From: Candidatus Saccharicenans sp.
GTDB lineage: Bacteria > Acidobacteriota > Aminicenantia > Aminicenantales > Saccharicenantaceae
Reading direction: 5' to 3'
Length of the DNA: 56,644 nucleotides
NCBI GenBank assembly: GCA_030018265.1
Contig: JASEFX010000013.1
Span: 1 to 56,644 of the forward strand
The first letter of the stretch is position 1; every line of letters starts with the position of its first letter. A program made the translations under genes and the position numbers. Below the pieces are notes generated by a model that was not told where the DNA came from, did not search any database, and worked only from the letters and a program-made list of their open reading frames with translations. This document shows, one piece after another, positions 43,882 to 52,335 of this stretch.

Positions 43882-44845
43882 TTTCCATTCCCTATGCTAT
43901 TTTCCGGCACTTTTACCGTTTCTTAAATTTACGCCCTGGATGAATTCAGGATATCAGAGAAAAAAAGATTTTTCCACAGGCAAAGCAAACTGGGGGTGAT
44001 AAAAAGCAGATCTACCCGTTAGAATTTTTCAGTCAGATTCTTCCGGTCGCCCCTGCCGGAAAACCTCTCAGGCGATAGCTTCCAGAAGCAAAATTTAATG
44101 GGTTGAATTTAAGGATAAACAGAGTTTTTTAAGAATTTTTTTCTTAAAGTTTTCTTAAAGAAAGACTCTACTGACTTCCGCGGAAGATTCAAAAATCGGC
44201 AGGCATATACAAAAAAGAGGCATCGGGTTGGAGGAAGAAATAAGGAGGAAAGAGGAGAAGGACCTCCTTCCCCTCCCTTTCCTCAGCAACCTTGGCCTCG
44301 CCTCAATCAGAGGCGCTTCCAATTTCGCACGGGAGCAAAAAGCTGACAATCACCCCTGCGGATGTTTGTCGGGGTGAAATTTCCGCCAGGCTGAAGCCTG
44401 TTTCTCACCCCCTCTAAATTTATCTTCTTGAAATTAAATAAATTATCCAGACAGGATAATTGTTCGGAAGTTTACGCTCCTGCGCTCGAATATTAAAAAG
44501 CTATAATCGTGGCAAAGACCGCTTTCTTTCCAGAACATTTCTTTTATTCAATAAAAGGGATAACGTTTTATCCTCCCACGGCCATGCAAAAAGAGCTTTA
44601 CTGAGAAATTTCCTCTTTATAATTAGTTGAAAAATGACTTATATTATTGATTTGAAACGCTGTCCGCCGGAGAGACGGTTACCGGCAGCAGAAGAAATCA
44701 ACAAAATGACATTCAGGTCAGAAACAGAGCGAAGAAGCTGGAGACCAGAACTCAAACTGGATATAAAAGGTTTATTATATGCTTGATATGATGTCCGCAA
44801 ATTTTCAGAAAAATTTTCAAACACTCATTATCAAGGGAGTTAACC
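43882..44845. other. Long intergenic region with alternative hairpins
   Basis: No gene is supported. Short reading frames at 44155-44349 and 44639-44824 (minus) have no ribosome-binding site or recognisable content. The GC-rich stretch 44290-44411 has CGCCTC/GAGGCG (44299-44315), a CAGGCT/AGCCTG hairpin (44387-44400), and the sequence GGGGTGA (44371-44377) flanked by TCACCCC on both sides. AAGGGAG before 44846 is the peptidase ribosome-binding site. Confidence 0.5.
44350..44411. other. Mutually exclusive stem pair
   Basis: TCACCCC (44350-44356) and TCACCCC (44405-44411) are identical, and both are fully complementary to GGGGTGA (44371-44377) between them. Only one 7-bp stem can form at a time. 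The second would enclose the CAGGCT-GA-AGCCTG hairpin. The strand and function are undetermined. Confidence 0.4.
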
Positions 44846-47266
44846 ATGAGCCCAGCAAAAATCAAACGAACTGAATTTGAAAGTTTCTCAAAAAAGTTCT
44901 TCCTTTCACTCTGCGCTCTTGCGGTTGTCCTGAGTCTGCTTTCCCTTCAGGCTCAAACCCCGGCCGCCGCGGGTTCCACAGCGGAAAAGCCGCAGCTCCG
45001 GCTGGAAAAAATTATGGCCGGACAGGAATTTATCGGCACTCCCCCTTCCAGCCCGGTCTGGGCGGTTGACGGTCAGACCCTGTATTTCCGCTGGAAAAAA
45101 CCGGGTGAAAAGAACGTGGAAATTTACGCGGTCAGCCTGAAAAACCCGGTGCCGGTAAAAATCAGCAGGGAAAAAATTCTGGAAAATCCACCGGTCAGCG
45201 CAGGGCGCGGCCGCGGCTTTTTCGGTTTCGGTCGGTTCGGTGGCTTCTGGCAGTGGGACCGGGAAAGAACCAGGCTTCTGGTAAACCAGAGCGGCGATAT
45301 TTTTCTTTACCACCTGGCAAGCAAAAAACTCGAACAGCTGATAGCCACCGATCAGGCTGAATCCGGTGTCGGCTTCACCTTCGACCAGAAAAAGATTTAT
45401 TTTCTGAGCGGAGATAATCTCTTCACCCTGAATCTGACCGACCGGAGCCTTCGCCAGCTCACCTCTTTCACCAGGGAAAAGCGGCCTGAACCTCCCCACC
45501 CGACTGAAGCGCAGAAATGGTACGAAGACCAGCAGCGAGAACTCTTCAAGGAAATTTTCCGGATTGGATTTGAGGGTTTCGGAAGGCAGGGATTAGACCT
45601 GCTTCCGTCGCTCAGCCAGACACCGAGAAGAAAGCCATTTCTTCTGACCGAAAATCAACGTTTGATTCAGGCCGAGCCCTCACCCGACGAAAAATACGTG
45701 CTTTTCCTGCTCAGCGAACAGATCCCCGGGGTGAGAAACACCATCGTGCCGAACTACGTTACCCGGAGCGGATACACTGAAACCATCGACTCCCACACGA
45801 AAGCGGCTGAAAACCCGCAGCTCCTCCGGGCTGGAATCGTCAACAGCGAAACCGGAGAGGTGCGATGGGTGGATTATGGTCAGGGCGAACGACAGATCAA
45901 CCCGCGCCAGTGGCTCTGGTCTCCTGACGGGAAAAAGTGCCTGCTGGTGGCTCAGGCTGAAGACCGCAAAGACACCTGGCTGTTTTTGCTGGATGTTTCC
46001 ACCGGAAAAACTCAGGTCCTGGAAAATGTCCATGACGAAGCCTGGGTCGGTTCGCTCGGACTCACCGGCATCTTCTGGTGGCCCGACAGTCAGCACGTCT
46101 CCTACATTTCCGAACAGAATGGCTATGCTCATCTTTATCGCCTGTCAGTTGCCAGCAAAGAAAAGAAAGCGCTGACCGAAGGGCGTTATGAAGTGACCCA
46201 GGCCGAGCTTTCCCGTGATGGACAGAGGGTCTATCTGGTGACCAGCGAGGTGCATCCTGGAGAACGCCACCTCTATGTTCTCGACCTCAAGACCGGAAAA
46301 AAGACCAGGCTTACCTTTCTCACCGGCCTTAACGAATTTCATATTTCTCCCGATGAAAGCGCCGTGGCCATAATTCATTCTTACAGCAACGTTCCGCCGG
46401 AACTTTATCTCCAGCCGCTGAAACCGGGAGCTCAGCCGAAACAGATAACCGTTTCCAGCACCGAGGAATTCCGCTCCTATCCCTGGTACGACCCGGAAAT
46501 TGTGAGCTTTAAGGCCAGAGACGGAGTTGAAGTTTACGCCCGGTTGTTCAAACCCGACCGGCCGCACCCGGATCGTCCGGCAGTGATCTTCATCCATGGT
46601 GCCGGTTACCTTCAGAACGCGCATAAGGGCTGGAGCACATATGAACGGGAATTCATGTTTCATAATTTCCTGCGCGACCACGGTTATTTCGTCCTGGATG
46701 TAGACTACCGCGGGAGCAGCGGATACGGACGCGATTTCCGCACCGGCATATACCGTCATATGGGAGGGAAAGACCTGGACGACGTGGTTGAGGGAGCGAA
46801 GTTCCTGATAGAAAACTACCAGGTGAACCCGGAAGCCATAGGCTGTTACGGAGGCAGTTACGGCGGATTCCTGACGCTGATGGCCATGTTCACCACCGAT
46901 ACTTTCCGGGCCGGCGCGGCTCTGAGGCCGGTTACCGACTGGGCTCATTATCATCCGAACTATACGGTGGACATCCTGAATCTGCCGCAGAAAGACCCGG
47001 AAGCTTACCGGAGAAGCTCCCCGATCTATTTCGCCGAAGGGCTGAAAGGAGCCCTGCTCATCTGCCACGGAATGGTCGACACCAACGTTCACTTCCAGGA
47101 CACCGTCAGGCTGGTACAGCGCTTGATCGAGCTCGGCAAGGAAAACTGGGAAGTGGCCATCTATCCGGTTGAAGACCACGCCTTCCGCAACACCTCTTCC
47201 TGGGTCGATGAGTACCGGCGGATTTTCAAACTGTTTGAAAATAATCTGAAAAAACAGAAAAGTTGA
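44846..47266 (+). CDS. S9-family serine peptidase, exported (DPP4/prolyl oligopeptidase-like)
   Basis: 806 residues. A signal peptide (cut near QAQTPAA) precedes a beta-propeller (about 45-520) with WDxxx-type blades such as FRWKKPGEKNVEIYAV and HLYVLDLKTGKKTRLT. The C-terminal alpha/beta-hydrolase (about 545-800) has the triad S671 in GCYGGSYGGFLTL, D745 in GMVDTNVHFQD and H778 in EDHAF, plus oxyanion-hole RGSSGYG. The family cleaves short peptides, often after proline. A glycine/phenylalanine-rich GRGRGFFGFGRFGGFW insert is unusual. The stop codon overlaps the -35 element of the ABC operon promoter that follows. Confidence 0.93.
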   Translation: MSPAKIKRTEFESFSKKFFLSLCALAVVLSLLSLQAQTPAAAGSTAEKPQLRLEKIMAGQEFIGTPPSSPVWAVDGQTLYFRWKKPGEKNVEIYAVSLKNPVPVKISREKILENPPVSAGRGRGFFGFGRFGGFWQWDRERTRLLVNQSGDIFLYHLASKKLEQLIATDQAESGVGFTFDQKKIYFLSGDNLFTLNLTDRSLRQLTSFTREKRPEPPHPTEAQKWYEDQQRELFKEIFRIGFEGFGRQGLDLLPSLSQTPRRKPFLLTENQRLIQAEPSPDEKYVLFLLSEQIPGVRNTIVPNYVTRSGYTETIDSHTKAAENPQLLRAGIVNSETGEVRWVDYGQGERQINPRQWLWSPDGKKCLLVAQAEDRKDTWLFLLDVSTGKTQVLENVHDEAWVGSLGLTGIFWWPDSQHVSYISEQNGYAHLYRLSVASKEKKALTEGRYEVTQAELSRDGQRVYLVTSEVHPGERHLYVLDLKTGKKTRLTFLTGLNEFHISPDESAVAIIHSYSNVPPELYLQPLKPGAQPKQITVSSTEEFRSYPWYDPEIVSFKARDGVEVYARLFKPDRPHPDRPAVIFIHGAGYLQNAHKGWSTYEREFMFHNFLRDHGYFVLDVDYRGSSGYGRDFRTGIYRHMGGKDLDDVVEGAKFLIENYQVNPEAIGCYGGSYGGFLTLMAMFTTDTFRAGAALRPVTDWAHYHPNYTVDILNLPQKDPEAYRRSSPIYFAEGLKGALLICHGMVDTNVHFQDTVRLVQRLIELGKENWEVAIYPVEDHAFRNTSSWVDEYRRIFKLFENNLKKQKS

Positions 47267-47291
47267 CATAAAAAGGGCATTCAGCTATAGA
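47263..47291 (+). promoter_or_regulatory. Promoter giving a near-leaderless mRNA for the ABC operon
   Basis: Perfect TTGACA (47263-47268), a 17-nt spacer and TATAGA (47286-47291). The start would be near 47298, 3-4 nt before the ATG at 47302. The -35 overlaps the peptidase stop codon. No ribosome-binding site is present. Confidence 0.65.
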
Positions 47292-47301
47292 GTTAATCAA
47301 G

Positions 47302-48219
47302 ATGGGCAAAGTACTCGAACTCGAAAACGTCCATAAGGCTTATAAGGTTGGCTTTATTCCGAAAAAGAAACCGGTGCTGAAGGGAGTCTCGTTCCATGTG
47401 AACGAGGGTGAAATCTTCGGCTACCTCGGTCCGAATGGAGCCGGAAAAACCACCACCATCAAGTGCATCCTGAACCTGATCTTCCCCGATTCCGGACGGA
47501 TAACCATTTTCGGAGAGGATTCCCTGAAGCCGCGTGCCCGACAGAAGGTCGGTTTTCTGCCGGAGAACCCTTATTTTTACGATTATCTCACCGGGAAGGA
47601 GTTTTTAGCCTTCTACGCCGCCCTGCTTGGAATTCACGGACGCGAGCGAGAGGAGAAAATTAAATACTTTCTGAAGCTGGTGGGCATGGAGAGAGCAGCC
47701 GACCTGCAGCTCCGGAAATATTCCCGCGGCATGCTCCAGCGGATCGGTCTGGCTCAGGCGCTGCTGAACGACCCGGCTCTGGTCATCCTGGATGAGCCGA
47801 TGGGCGGGCTCGACCCGATCGGCCGGAAGGAATTCCGCGACATCATCGTCAACCTGAAGAAAGAAGGCAAGACGGTCTTCCTCTCCTCTCATATCCTCCA
47901 GGACATCGAAATGATCTGCGACCGGGTGGCTATCATCCTGGCCGGTGAAATCATAAACCAGGGTTACCTCGGAGACCTGATCTCGGAAAAGGTGCTGTTC
48001 ACGGAAATCGTCATCGCCGGGGTGCCTGCGGCCGAGTTCAACCACTTAGGAGAAAGCGTTTCGACCAGCGGAGACCGGGTGCTGCTCAAGGTCTATGAAG
48101 AAGAAAAGATAGATCAGGTGATTAACCTGGTGCAGCAGAAAAAAGGAAAAATCGTCTCGCTCATTCCCAGGACCGAGACTCTTGAGGACATTTTTGTCAA
48201 CATGGTGAAGAACCAATGA
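47302..48219 (+). CDS. ABC-2-type exporter ATPase
   Basis: 305 residues. Walker A GPNGAGKTTTIK, signature YSRGMLQRIGLAQAL, Walker B LVILDEPMGGLDP and H-loop FLSSHILQD are complete, so it is an active ABC ATPase of the DrrA/CcmA-like export type. The C-terminal tail (about 225-305) is the small domain common in such ATPases. It pairs with the membrane protein gene whose start overlaps its stop by 4 nt. Gliding, bacteriocin and polysaccharide exporters share this layout; the cargo is unknown. Confidence 0.92.
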   Translation: MGKVLELENVHKAYKVGFIPKKKPVLKGVSFHVNEGEIFGYLGPNGAGKTTTIKCILNLIFPDSGRITIFGEDSLKPRARQKVGFLPENPYFYDYLTGKEFLAFYAALLGIHGREREEKIKYFLKLVGMERAADLQLRKYSRGMLQRIGLAQALLNDPALVILDEPMGGLDPIGRKEFRDIIVNLKKEGKTVFLSSHILQDIEMICDRVAIILAGEIINQGYLGDLISEKVLFTEIVIAGVPAAEFNHLGESVSTSGDRVLLKVYEEEKIDQVINLVQQKKGKIVSLIPRTETLEDIFVNMVKNQ

Positions 48220-48980
48220 AAATCATCACCATCGCCCTGAACACTTTCAAAGAAGCCAAAAGGGACCGGGTGCTTTACCTTCTGTTTTTCTTCGTGATCA
48301 TCTGCCTGGTTTTCTCGCGTTTTCTGGCGCTGCTGACGGTCGGCGACCGGATGAAAATCATCAAGGATGTCGGGCTGGCTTCGATTTCGCTTTTCGGGAT
48401 GCTGATGGCCATCCTGATGGGCACCGGTCTGGTCTACAAGGAAATCGACAAAAAAACCATCTTCACCCTGCTGGCCAAGCCCATCCACCGGGCAGAATTC
48501 CTGCTGGGAAAATTTCTCGGGCTGGTGCTGACGATATTCATCATGACCGTGCTGATGACTGCCATCTTCATGCTGATTCTTTTCCTGCATACGCTGACCT
48601 TCGAGTGGAAAATTCTCGTGGCGATTCTTTTCATATTTTTTGAGCTGTGCCTGATGACCGCAGTCGCCCTGCTATTTTCCACTTTCACCACACCGATCCT
48701 GGCCTCGCTCTACTCGCTGGCTTTTTATCTGATCGGGCATCTCTCCTGGAGCATGGAGATGCTGATCAAAAAGGTTAAGAGCGGCGCCGGCAGAACAGCC
48801 CTGAAGATTCTTTACACCGTGCTTCCCGACCTGGAGAATTTCAACTTCAAGACCGAAGTTGTTCACAACCTTCCGATTCCGGGAAAACTTCTTGGCTACA
48901 GTTTTCTTTATGGAGTGGTTTACACGACCTTTATTCTTTTTCTGGCTATGATCGTCTTCAGAAGAAGAGATTTTGTCTGA
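48216..48980 (+). CDS. ABC-2-type exporter permease
   Basis: 254 residues with about six membrane helices (around 18-38, 55-75, 100-122, 132-160, 165-185, 228-248). MKIITIALNTFKEAKRDRVLYLLFFF is the usual N-terminus of the CcmB/ABC-2 group, with YKEIDKKTIFTLLAKPIHRAEFLLGKFLG as the cytoplasmic coupling loop. It forms the channel with the preceding ATPase, to which it is coupled by overlap. The next gene begins within 30 nt. Confidence 0.88.
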   Translation: MKIITIALNTFKEAKRDRVLYLLFFFVIICLVFSRFLALLTVGDRMKIIKDVGLASISLFGMLMAILMGTGLVYKEIDKKTIFTLLAKPIHRAEFLLGKFLGLVLTIFIMTVLMTAIFMLILFLHTLTFEWKILVAILFIFFELCLMTAVALLFSTFTTPILASLYSLAFYLIGHLSWSMEMLIKKVKSGAGRTALKILYTVLPDLENFNFKTEVVHNLPIPGKLLGYSFLYGVVYTTFILFLAMIVFRRRDFV

Positions 48981-49005
48981 TTTTCAGAGTGGCCGGAGCG
49001 GAAAT

Positions 49006-49896
49006 ATGGAAGGCAAGGCAGCGGCAGAAGCAAAAAGCAGCGGCGAGAGAATGCTCGCCCGCCAGAAGCGCCTGTTAGCGCTGGGTCTTGTGGTCTCGCT
49101 CCTTCTTTTCAGCTGGCTGAAAATTCAGACTGACAAAGTTTCAAGAACAAGGGTTCCCGGCTCATCGATAATCTATCTACCTTCCGGGAAATATCTAAAA
49201 CACCTGACCTTCGGCTATTCATCGCTGGTGGCTGACCTGATCTATCTCTGGGCGATTCAGTACTACGGTTCCTATGATATCCCCGACCGTTTCAATTATC
49301 TGCAACACATTTTTTCCATCATAGCAGAGCTGGACCCGAAGTATGTCGACCCCTATGAAGTCGGAGCGCTGATCGCCGTCTATGAGGCTCGCGACCCGGA
49401 GCTGGCGCTGAAGATTCTCGATATGGGTCTCGAAAAAAATCCCGACATGTGGATATTCCCGTTTCAGGCGGGCCATATCGCCCAGATGCAGATGAAAAAT
49501 TTTGAAGTGGCCAGGGAATACTACCGCAAAGCTATGGAAATCCCCGGCGCTCCACCCATAACCAAAAGGCTGTACGCCCACGCCGCTTACCGGGCGATGG
49601 ATTATCAGGAAGCCTGGGAGATGTGGAAGGAAGTCTATGAGACAGCACAGGAAGACTGGGTGAAGGAAATCGCTTACAACCATCTTTACCGGGTAAAAGC
49701 GACGGTCGACACTGAAGCGCTGAGCCAGGCGGTGAAAAAATTTCAGGAAAGATACGGGCGACTGCCGGCAGACCTGAATCAGCTGGTGCGAGCGGGATTC
49801 ATCCGGGATGTTCCGAAGGACCTTGACGGCAAGGATTATCTGTACGACCCGAAAACAGGCGAAGTAAAACCGGCGAGGGTGTGGTGGAAACGCTGA
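49006..49896 (+). CDS. Membrane-anchored TPR-like protein with pseudopilin-like C-terminus
   Basis: 296 residues from ATG 49006 (GGAGCGG upstream; a TTG frame from 48973 is longer). One membrane helix (about 17-36) is followed by helical repeats resembling TPR units: YEVGALIAVYEARDPELALKILDMGLEKNPD and YAHAAYRAMDYQEAWEMWKEVYETA. The C-terminal 60 residues (YGRLPADLNQLVRAGFIRDVPKDLDGKDYLYDPKTGEV) match the loop at the end of GspG-type pseudopilins. It lies between the ABC exporter and prepilin peptidase genes and overlaps the latter by 16 nt. A role in assembling a secreted or pilus structure is inference. Confidence 0.75.
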   Translation: MEGKAAAEAKSSGERMLARQKRLLALGLVVSLLLFSWLKIQTDKVSRTRVPGSSIIYLPSGKYLKHLTFGYSSLVADLIYLWAIQYYGSYDIPDRFNYLQHIFSIIAELDPKYVDPYEVGALIAVYEARDPELALKILDMGLEKNPDMWIFPFQAGHIAQMQMKNFEVAREYYRKAMEIPGAPPITKRLYAHAAYRAMDYQEAWEMWKEVYETAQEDWVKEIAYNHLYRVKATVDTEALSQAVKKFQERYGRLPADLNQLVRAGFIRDVPKDLDGKDYLYDPKTGEVKPARVWWKR

Positions 49897-50663
49897 GAAT
49901 AATTCTGGTGGCGGTGGTCGGACTGGTCTGGGGGAGTTTTCTGAATGTGGTTATTTACCGGCTGCCGCGTGATCTGAGCCTGGTGAAGCCACCTTCAAGC
50001 TGCCCTAAATGCAATCGGCGGATAAAATGGTATGACAACATCCCGGTGATTTCTTATCTGCTGCTCGGAGGAAAGTGCCGTTTCTGCGGAGAAAAAATTT
50101 CTATCGTCTATCCGCTGGTGGAAGCGCTCACGGCCGCCTGCTTTCTCATAATTTATTTCCATAATTTGAGATATTTCGACCTGCAGTTTTTTGCCGACTG
50201 CATTTTTGCCAGCGCGCTGATCGCTCTTGGTTTTATCGATTATTTTCATCAAATTATTCCCGACCATATCTCCCTTCCGGTGCTGGTGCTGGCGCTGGTT
50301 TACGCGCCGTTTCGCTACGACCTGACGTTGCGGCAGGCGCTCCTCGGAGCAGTGACCGGCGGCGGACTTTTGCTGATCGTCTACTTTGCTTATCTTTTCC
50401 TGCGGAAGAAGGAAGGGCTGGGCATGGGCGACGTGATGATGATGCTGATGGTCGGAGCCTACCTCGGACTCAGCCGGACGATTCTGACGCTGCTGCTCTC
50501 TTCGGTAAGCGGCGCTATTATCGGTATTGCTCTGATAAGAGCCAGAAAAGCCGACCTGCAATTTGCGCTTCCGTTCGGAAGTTTCATCGCGCCGGCCGCC
50601 TTCGTGGCTCTGGTCCGGGGCGAACAGATCATCACCTGGTACCTGTCGCTCTTCCCCCGCTGA
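49881..50663 (+). CDS. pilD: Prepilin peptidase (A24A family)
   Basis: 260 residues from GTG 49881. The N-terminal methyltransferase-like part has GSFLNVVIYRLPRDLSLVKPPSSCPKC with two CxxC pairs (CPKC and CRFC), which bind zinc. The peptidase part has the two catalytic aspartates in LGFIDYFHQIIPD and GLGMGDVMMML, with 6-8 membrane helices. It cleaves the leader of type IV pilins or type II secretion pseudopilins and methylates the new N-terminus. No pilin or assembly ATPase gene is in the window. It is the last gene of the ABC exporter operon. Confidence 0.9.
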   Translation: MVETLRIILVAVVGLVWGSFLNVVIYRLPRDLSLVKPPSSCPKCNRRIKWYDNIPVISYLLLGGKCRFCGEKISIVYPLVEALTAACFLIIYFHNLRYFDLQFFADCIFASALIALGFIDYFHQIIPDHISLPVLVLALVYAPFRYDLTLRQALLGAVTGGGLLLIVYFAYLFLRKKEGLGMGDVMMMLMVGAYLGLSRTILTLLLSSVSGAIIGIALIRARKADLQFALPFGSFIAPAAFVALVRGEQIITWYLSLFPR

Positions 50664-50681
50664 TGTTCCAGTCCTGGAACA
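50664..50681. other. Hairpin after the prepilin peptidase gene
   Basis: TGTTCCAG-TC-CTGGAACA is an inverted repeat starting one base after the stop codon; a 7-bp stem with a GTCC loop is possible. No clear T run follows, so it may be a weak terminator or mRNA 3'-end stabiliser between convergent genes. Confidence 0.4.
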
Positions 50682-50749
50682 CTCGACAATTTGACTTTTC
50701 CGAAGGATGTTCAAAAGAGAAAAGGAGAAAATTTGCAGAGTCCTTTTTT

Positions 50750-52153
50750 CTAAAGGTTAAGGTCCGATTTTTCTATCAGAAAAATTCTGCGGGTTTCTTC
50801 TGTTACTTTGAACTCTTCCGCCGCCGGCAGCCCGGGCACCCAGAGAATCTTCCCGCGCAAAAGAAATACCGGCAGGATTTCCCGCTCGGCCGGCGAAATT
50901 TTCCGCTCGCGCAGAAGTTCTTTTAATTTCTTCTGACCTTTCATCCCGAGCGGTCTGTATCTATCACCGGGTTTGCGATTCCTTATTTCGAGCGGAAACT
51001 CGAGTTTATCCGCGTCAAGATAGCATCTGACAGAATCGTCAAAATCTAGCTTCCCGGCTTTTTCTTTTTCCAGGAATTTTCCGGAAAATTCCCAGCGGTC
51101 TGAAATTCTTACCATCTCGCGGCCATCCCAGACGACCGAAAATTCCCCGCTTCCCTTCTTTTTGCGGACGGGGAGCCTTTTCAGCCAGCCGCCCTCGTTT
51201 ATCAACACCCGGTCCTCGCCCCGGCTGAATTTCTGTCCCTCGCGTAGCTCCAGCACTGCCTGAGTTTGCTCGAAACCAGGAGATTCAAGCCCGAGCGACA
51301 GATGAAGAAATTTCCTGACGAGGCGCCGGGCGACAGCCACCGGCATCTCGCGCAGCGCTTTTACATCCAGCTCCAGGGTGGGTTCTTCTCCCTTTTTGTG
51401 CTGACCGCAGCAACCCCTGGTGACCACCGGCCAGAGTCCTTCCGCAATCTCCTCGAGAGCCTGATTCTCGTCCTGAGCGATAAGAGCCAGCCGGGCCAGA
51501 TGTTTCACGATTTCCGGGTCGTATTCTTTCTCAATCTCCGGGAGAAGCTCTAACCTGATTTTATTTCGCAAAATGGAAGTGTCCAGGTTCGTTTCGTCAA
51601 CCCGAAATTTAGCGCCCTTTTCCCGAAGATAGTTTTCGACCTCCTCCCGCCTGAAACAGAGAAGCGGCCGCGCCACTCTCCCCGCGCGCAATCTTATTCC
51701 CTGCAACCCTTCGACACCTGTTCCGCGAAAAATCCTCATCAGCACGGTTTCTGCCTGGTCGGTCATCGTGTGGGCGGTCAGCACCAGGTCGGCTCCCCAC
51801 TTTTCTGCCGTTTTCTCCAGAAACTCATAGCGTTTCAAACGTCCGGCCTCTTCCAGATTCAGTTTATTTCGTCTGGCAAATTCCCTGACACGCCCCTTTC
51901 CGACAAATAGCTTCAGTTTGAACTGTCTGGCCAGCCGCCTGACAAAACGCTCGTCGGCCTCAGCGCTCGCTCTAAGTTTATGGTTGTAATGAGCAAGGGC
52001 AATTTCCAGACGTGGCCAGTCTTGCTTCAATTCGATCAGCAGATGGACCAGAGCGACTGAGTCCTGTCCGCCGGAAACAGCCACCAGCAGGCGGGATTCG
52101 GGAGAGAAAAGCTGGTTTGATTCGACGAATTTTTTGAACTTCAGGTAAATCAT
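50750..52153 (-). CDS. tilS: tRNA(Ile)-lysidine synthetase
   Basis: 467 residues. PP-loop motif SGGQDS at 27-32, then ALAHYNHKLRASAEADERFV and LTAHTMTDQAETVLMRIFRGTG are the TilS N-domain. IRLELLPEIEKEYDPEIVKHLARL marks the linker, and the C-terminal part (LEIRNRKPGDRYRPLGMKGQKKLKELLRERKI, then VPGLPAAEEF) the tRNA-binding TilS-C domain. It attaches lysine to C34 of tRNA-Ile(CAU), changing its codon from AUG to AUA. The ATG lies 8 nt after the end of a tRNA(CAU) gene. No ribosome-binding site fits in that gap. Confidence 0.95.
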   Translation of the reverse strand: MIYLKFKKFVESNQLFSPESRLLVAVSGGQDSVALVHLLIELKQDWPRLEIALAHYNHKLRASAEADERFVRRLARQFKLKLFVGKGRVREFARRNKLNLEEAGRLKRYEFLEKTAEKWGADLVLTAHTMTDQAETVLMRIFRGTGVEGLQGIRLRAGRVARPLLCFRREEVENYLREKGAKFRVDETNLDTSILRNKIRLELLPEIEKEYDPEIVKHLARLALIAQDENQALEEIAEGLWPVVTRGCCGQHKKGEEPTLELDVKALREMPVAVARRLVRKFLHLSLGLESPGFEQTQAVLELREGQKFSRGEDRVLINEGGWLKRLPVRKKKGSGEFSVVWDGREMVRISDRWEFSGKFLEKEKAGKLDFDDSVRCYLDADKLEFPLEIRNRKPGDRYRPLGMKGQKKLKELLRERKISPAEREILPVFLLRGKILWVPGLPAAEEFKVTEETRRIFLIEKSDLNL

Positions 52154-52161
52154 AACGAAAA

Positions 52162-52235
52162 TGGCGGCGGAGGGATTCGAACCCCCGACTCTGCGGATAT
52201 GAGCCGCATGCTCTGACCAACTGAGCTACGCCGCC
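52162..52235 (-). tRNA. tRNA-Met (CAU anticodon, elongator type)
   Basis: The minus strand folds as a full cloverleaf: 7-bp acceptor GGCGGCG/CGCCGCC, D-arm GCTC/GAGC, anticodon stem TGCGG/CCGCA with loop CTCATAT (anticodon CAU), 5-nt variable loop and T-arm with TTCGAAT. The discriminator is A and CCA is not encoded. The acceptor and T-arm resemble bacterial elongator tRNA-Met more than tRNA-Ile2, but the CAU anticodon leaves both possible. It is probably co-transcribed with tilS. Confidence 0.93.
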
Positions 52236-52246
52236 GGGTTATGTGA

Positions 52247-52275
52247 ATTTTAACCGAGCCTTTAAGGTTAGTCAA
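52247..52275 (-). promoter_or_regulatory. Promoter of the tRNA-tilS transcript
   Basis: On the minus strand TTGACT (52275-52270), a 17-nt spacer and TAAAAT (52252-52247). The start near 52240 lies about 5 nt before the mature tRNA. Confidence 0.65.
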
Positions 52276-52335
52276 TACGTCGCATCCTTCCAATTTTAAG
52301 ACAATTAATCCACGCCAGTGGAAATATATGAAACT

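Noticed and set aside
44155-44349. 64-residue minus-strand frame in the 44-kb gap
   Set aside because: No ribosome-binding site, no domain, and the start lies in the hairpin-rich stretch.
46145-47269. 374-residue minus-strand frame opposite the S9 peptidase
   Set aside because: It covers the catalytic triad region of a certain gene and has no family signature.
52162-52235. tRNA-Ile2 (TilS substrate) as the identity of the CAU tRNA
   Set aside because: Acceptor and T-arm sequences look like elongator tRNA-Met; identity elements cannot be scored here, so Met is kept but not proved.
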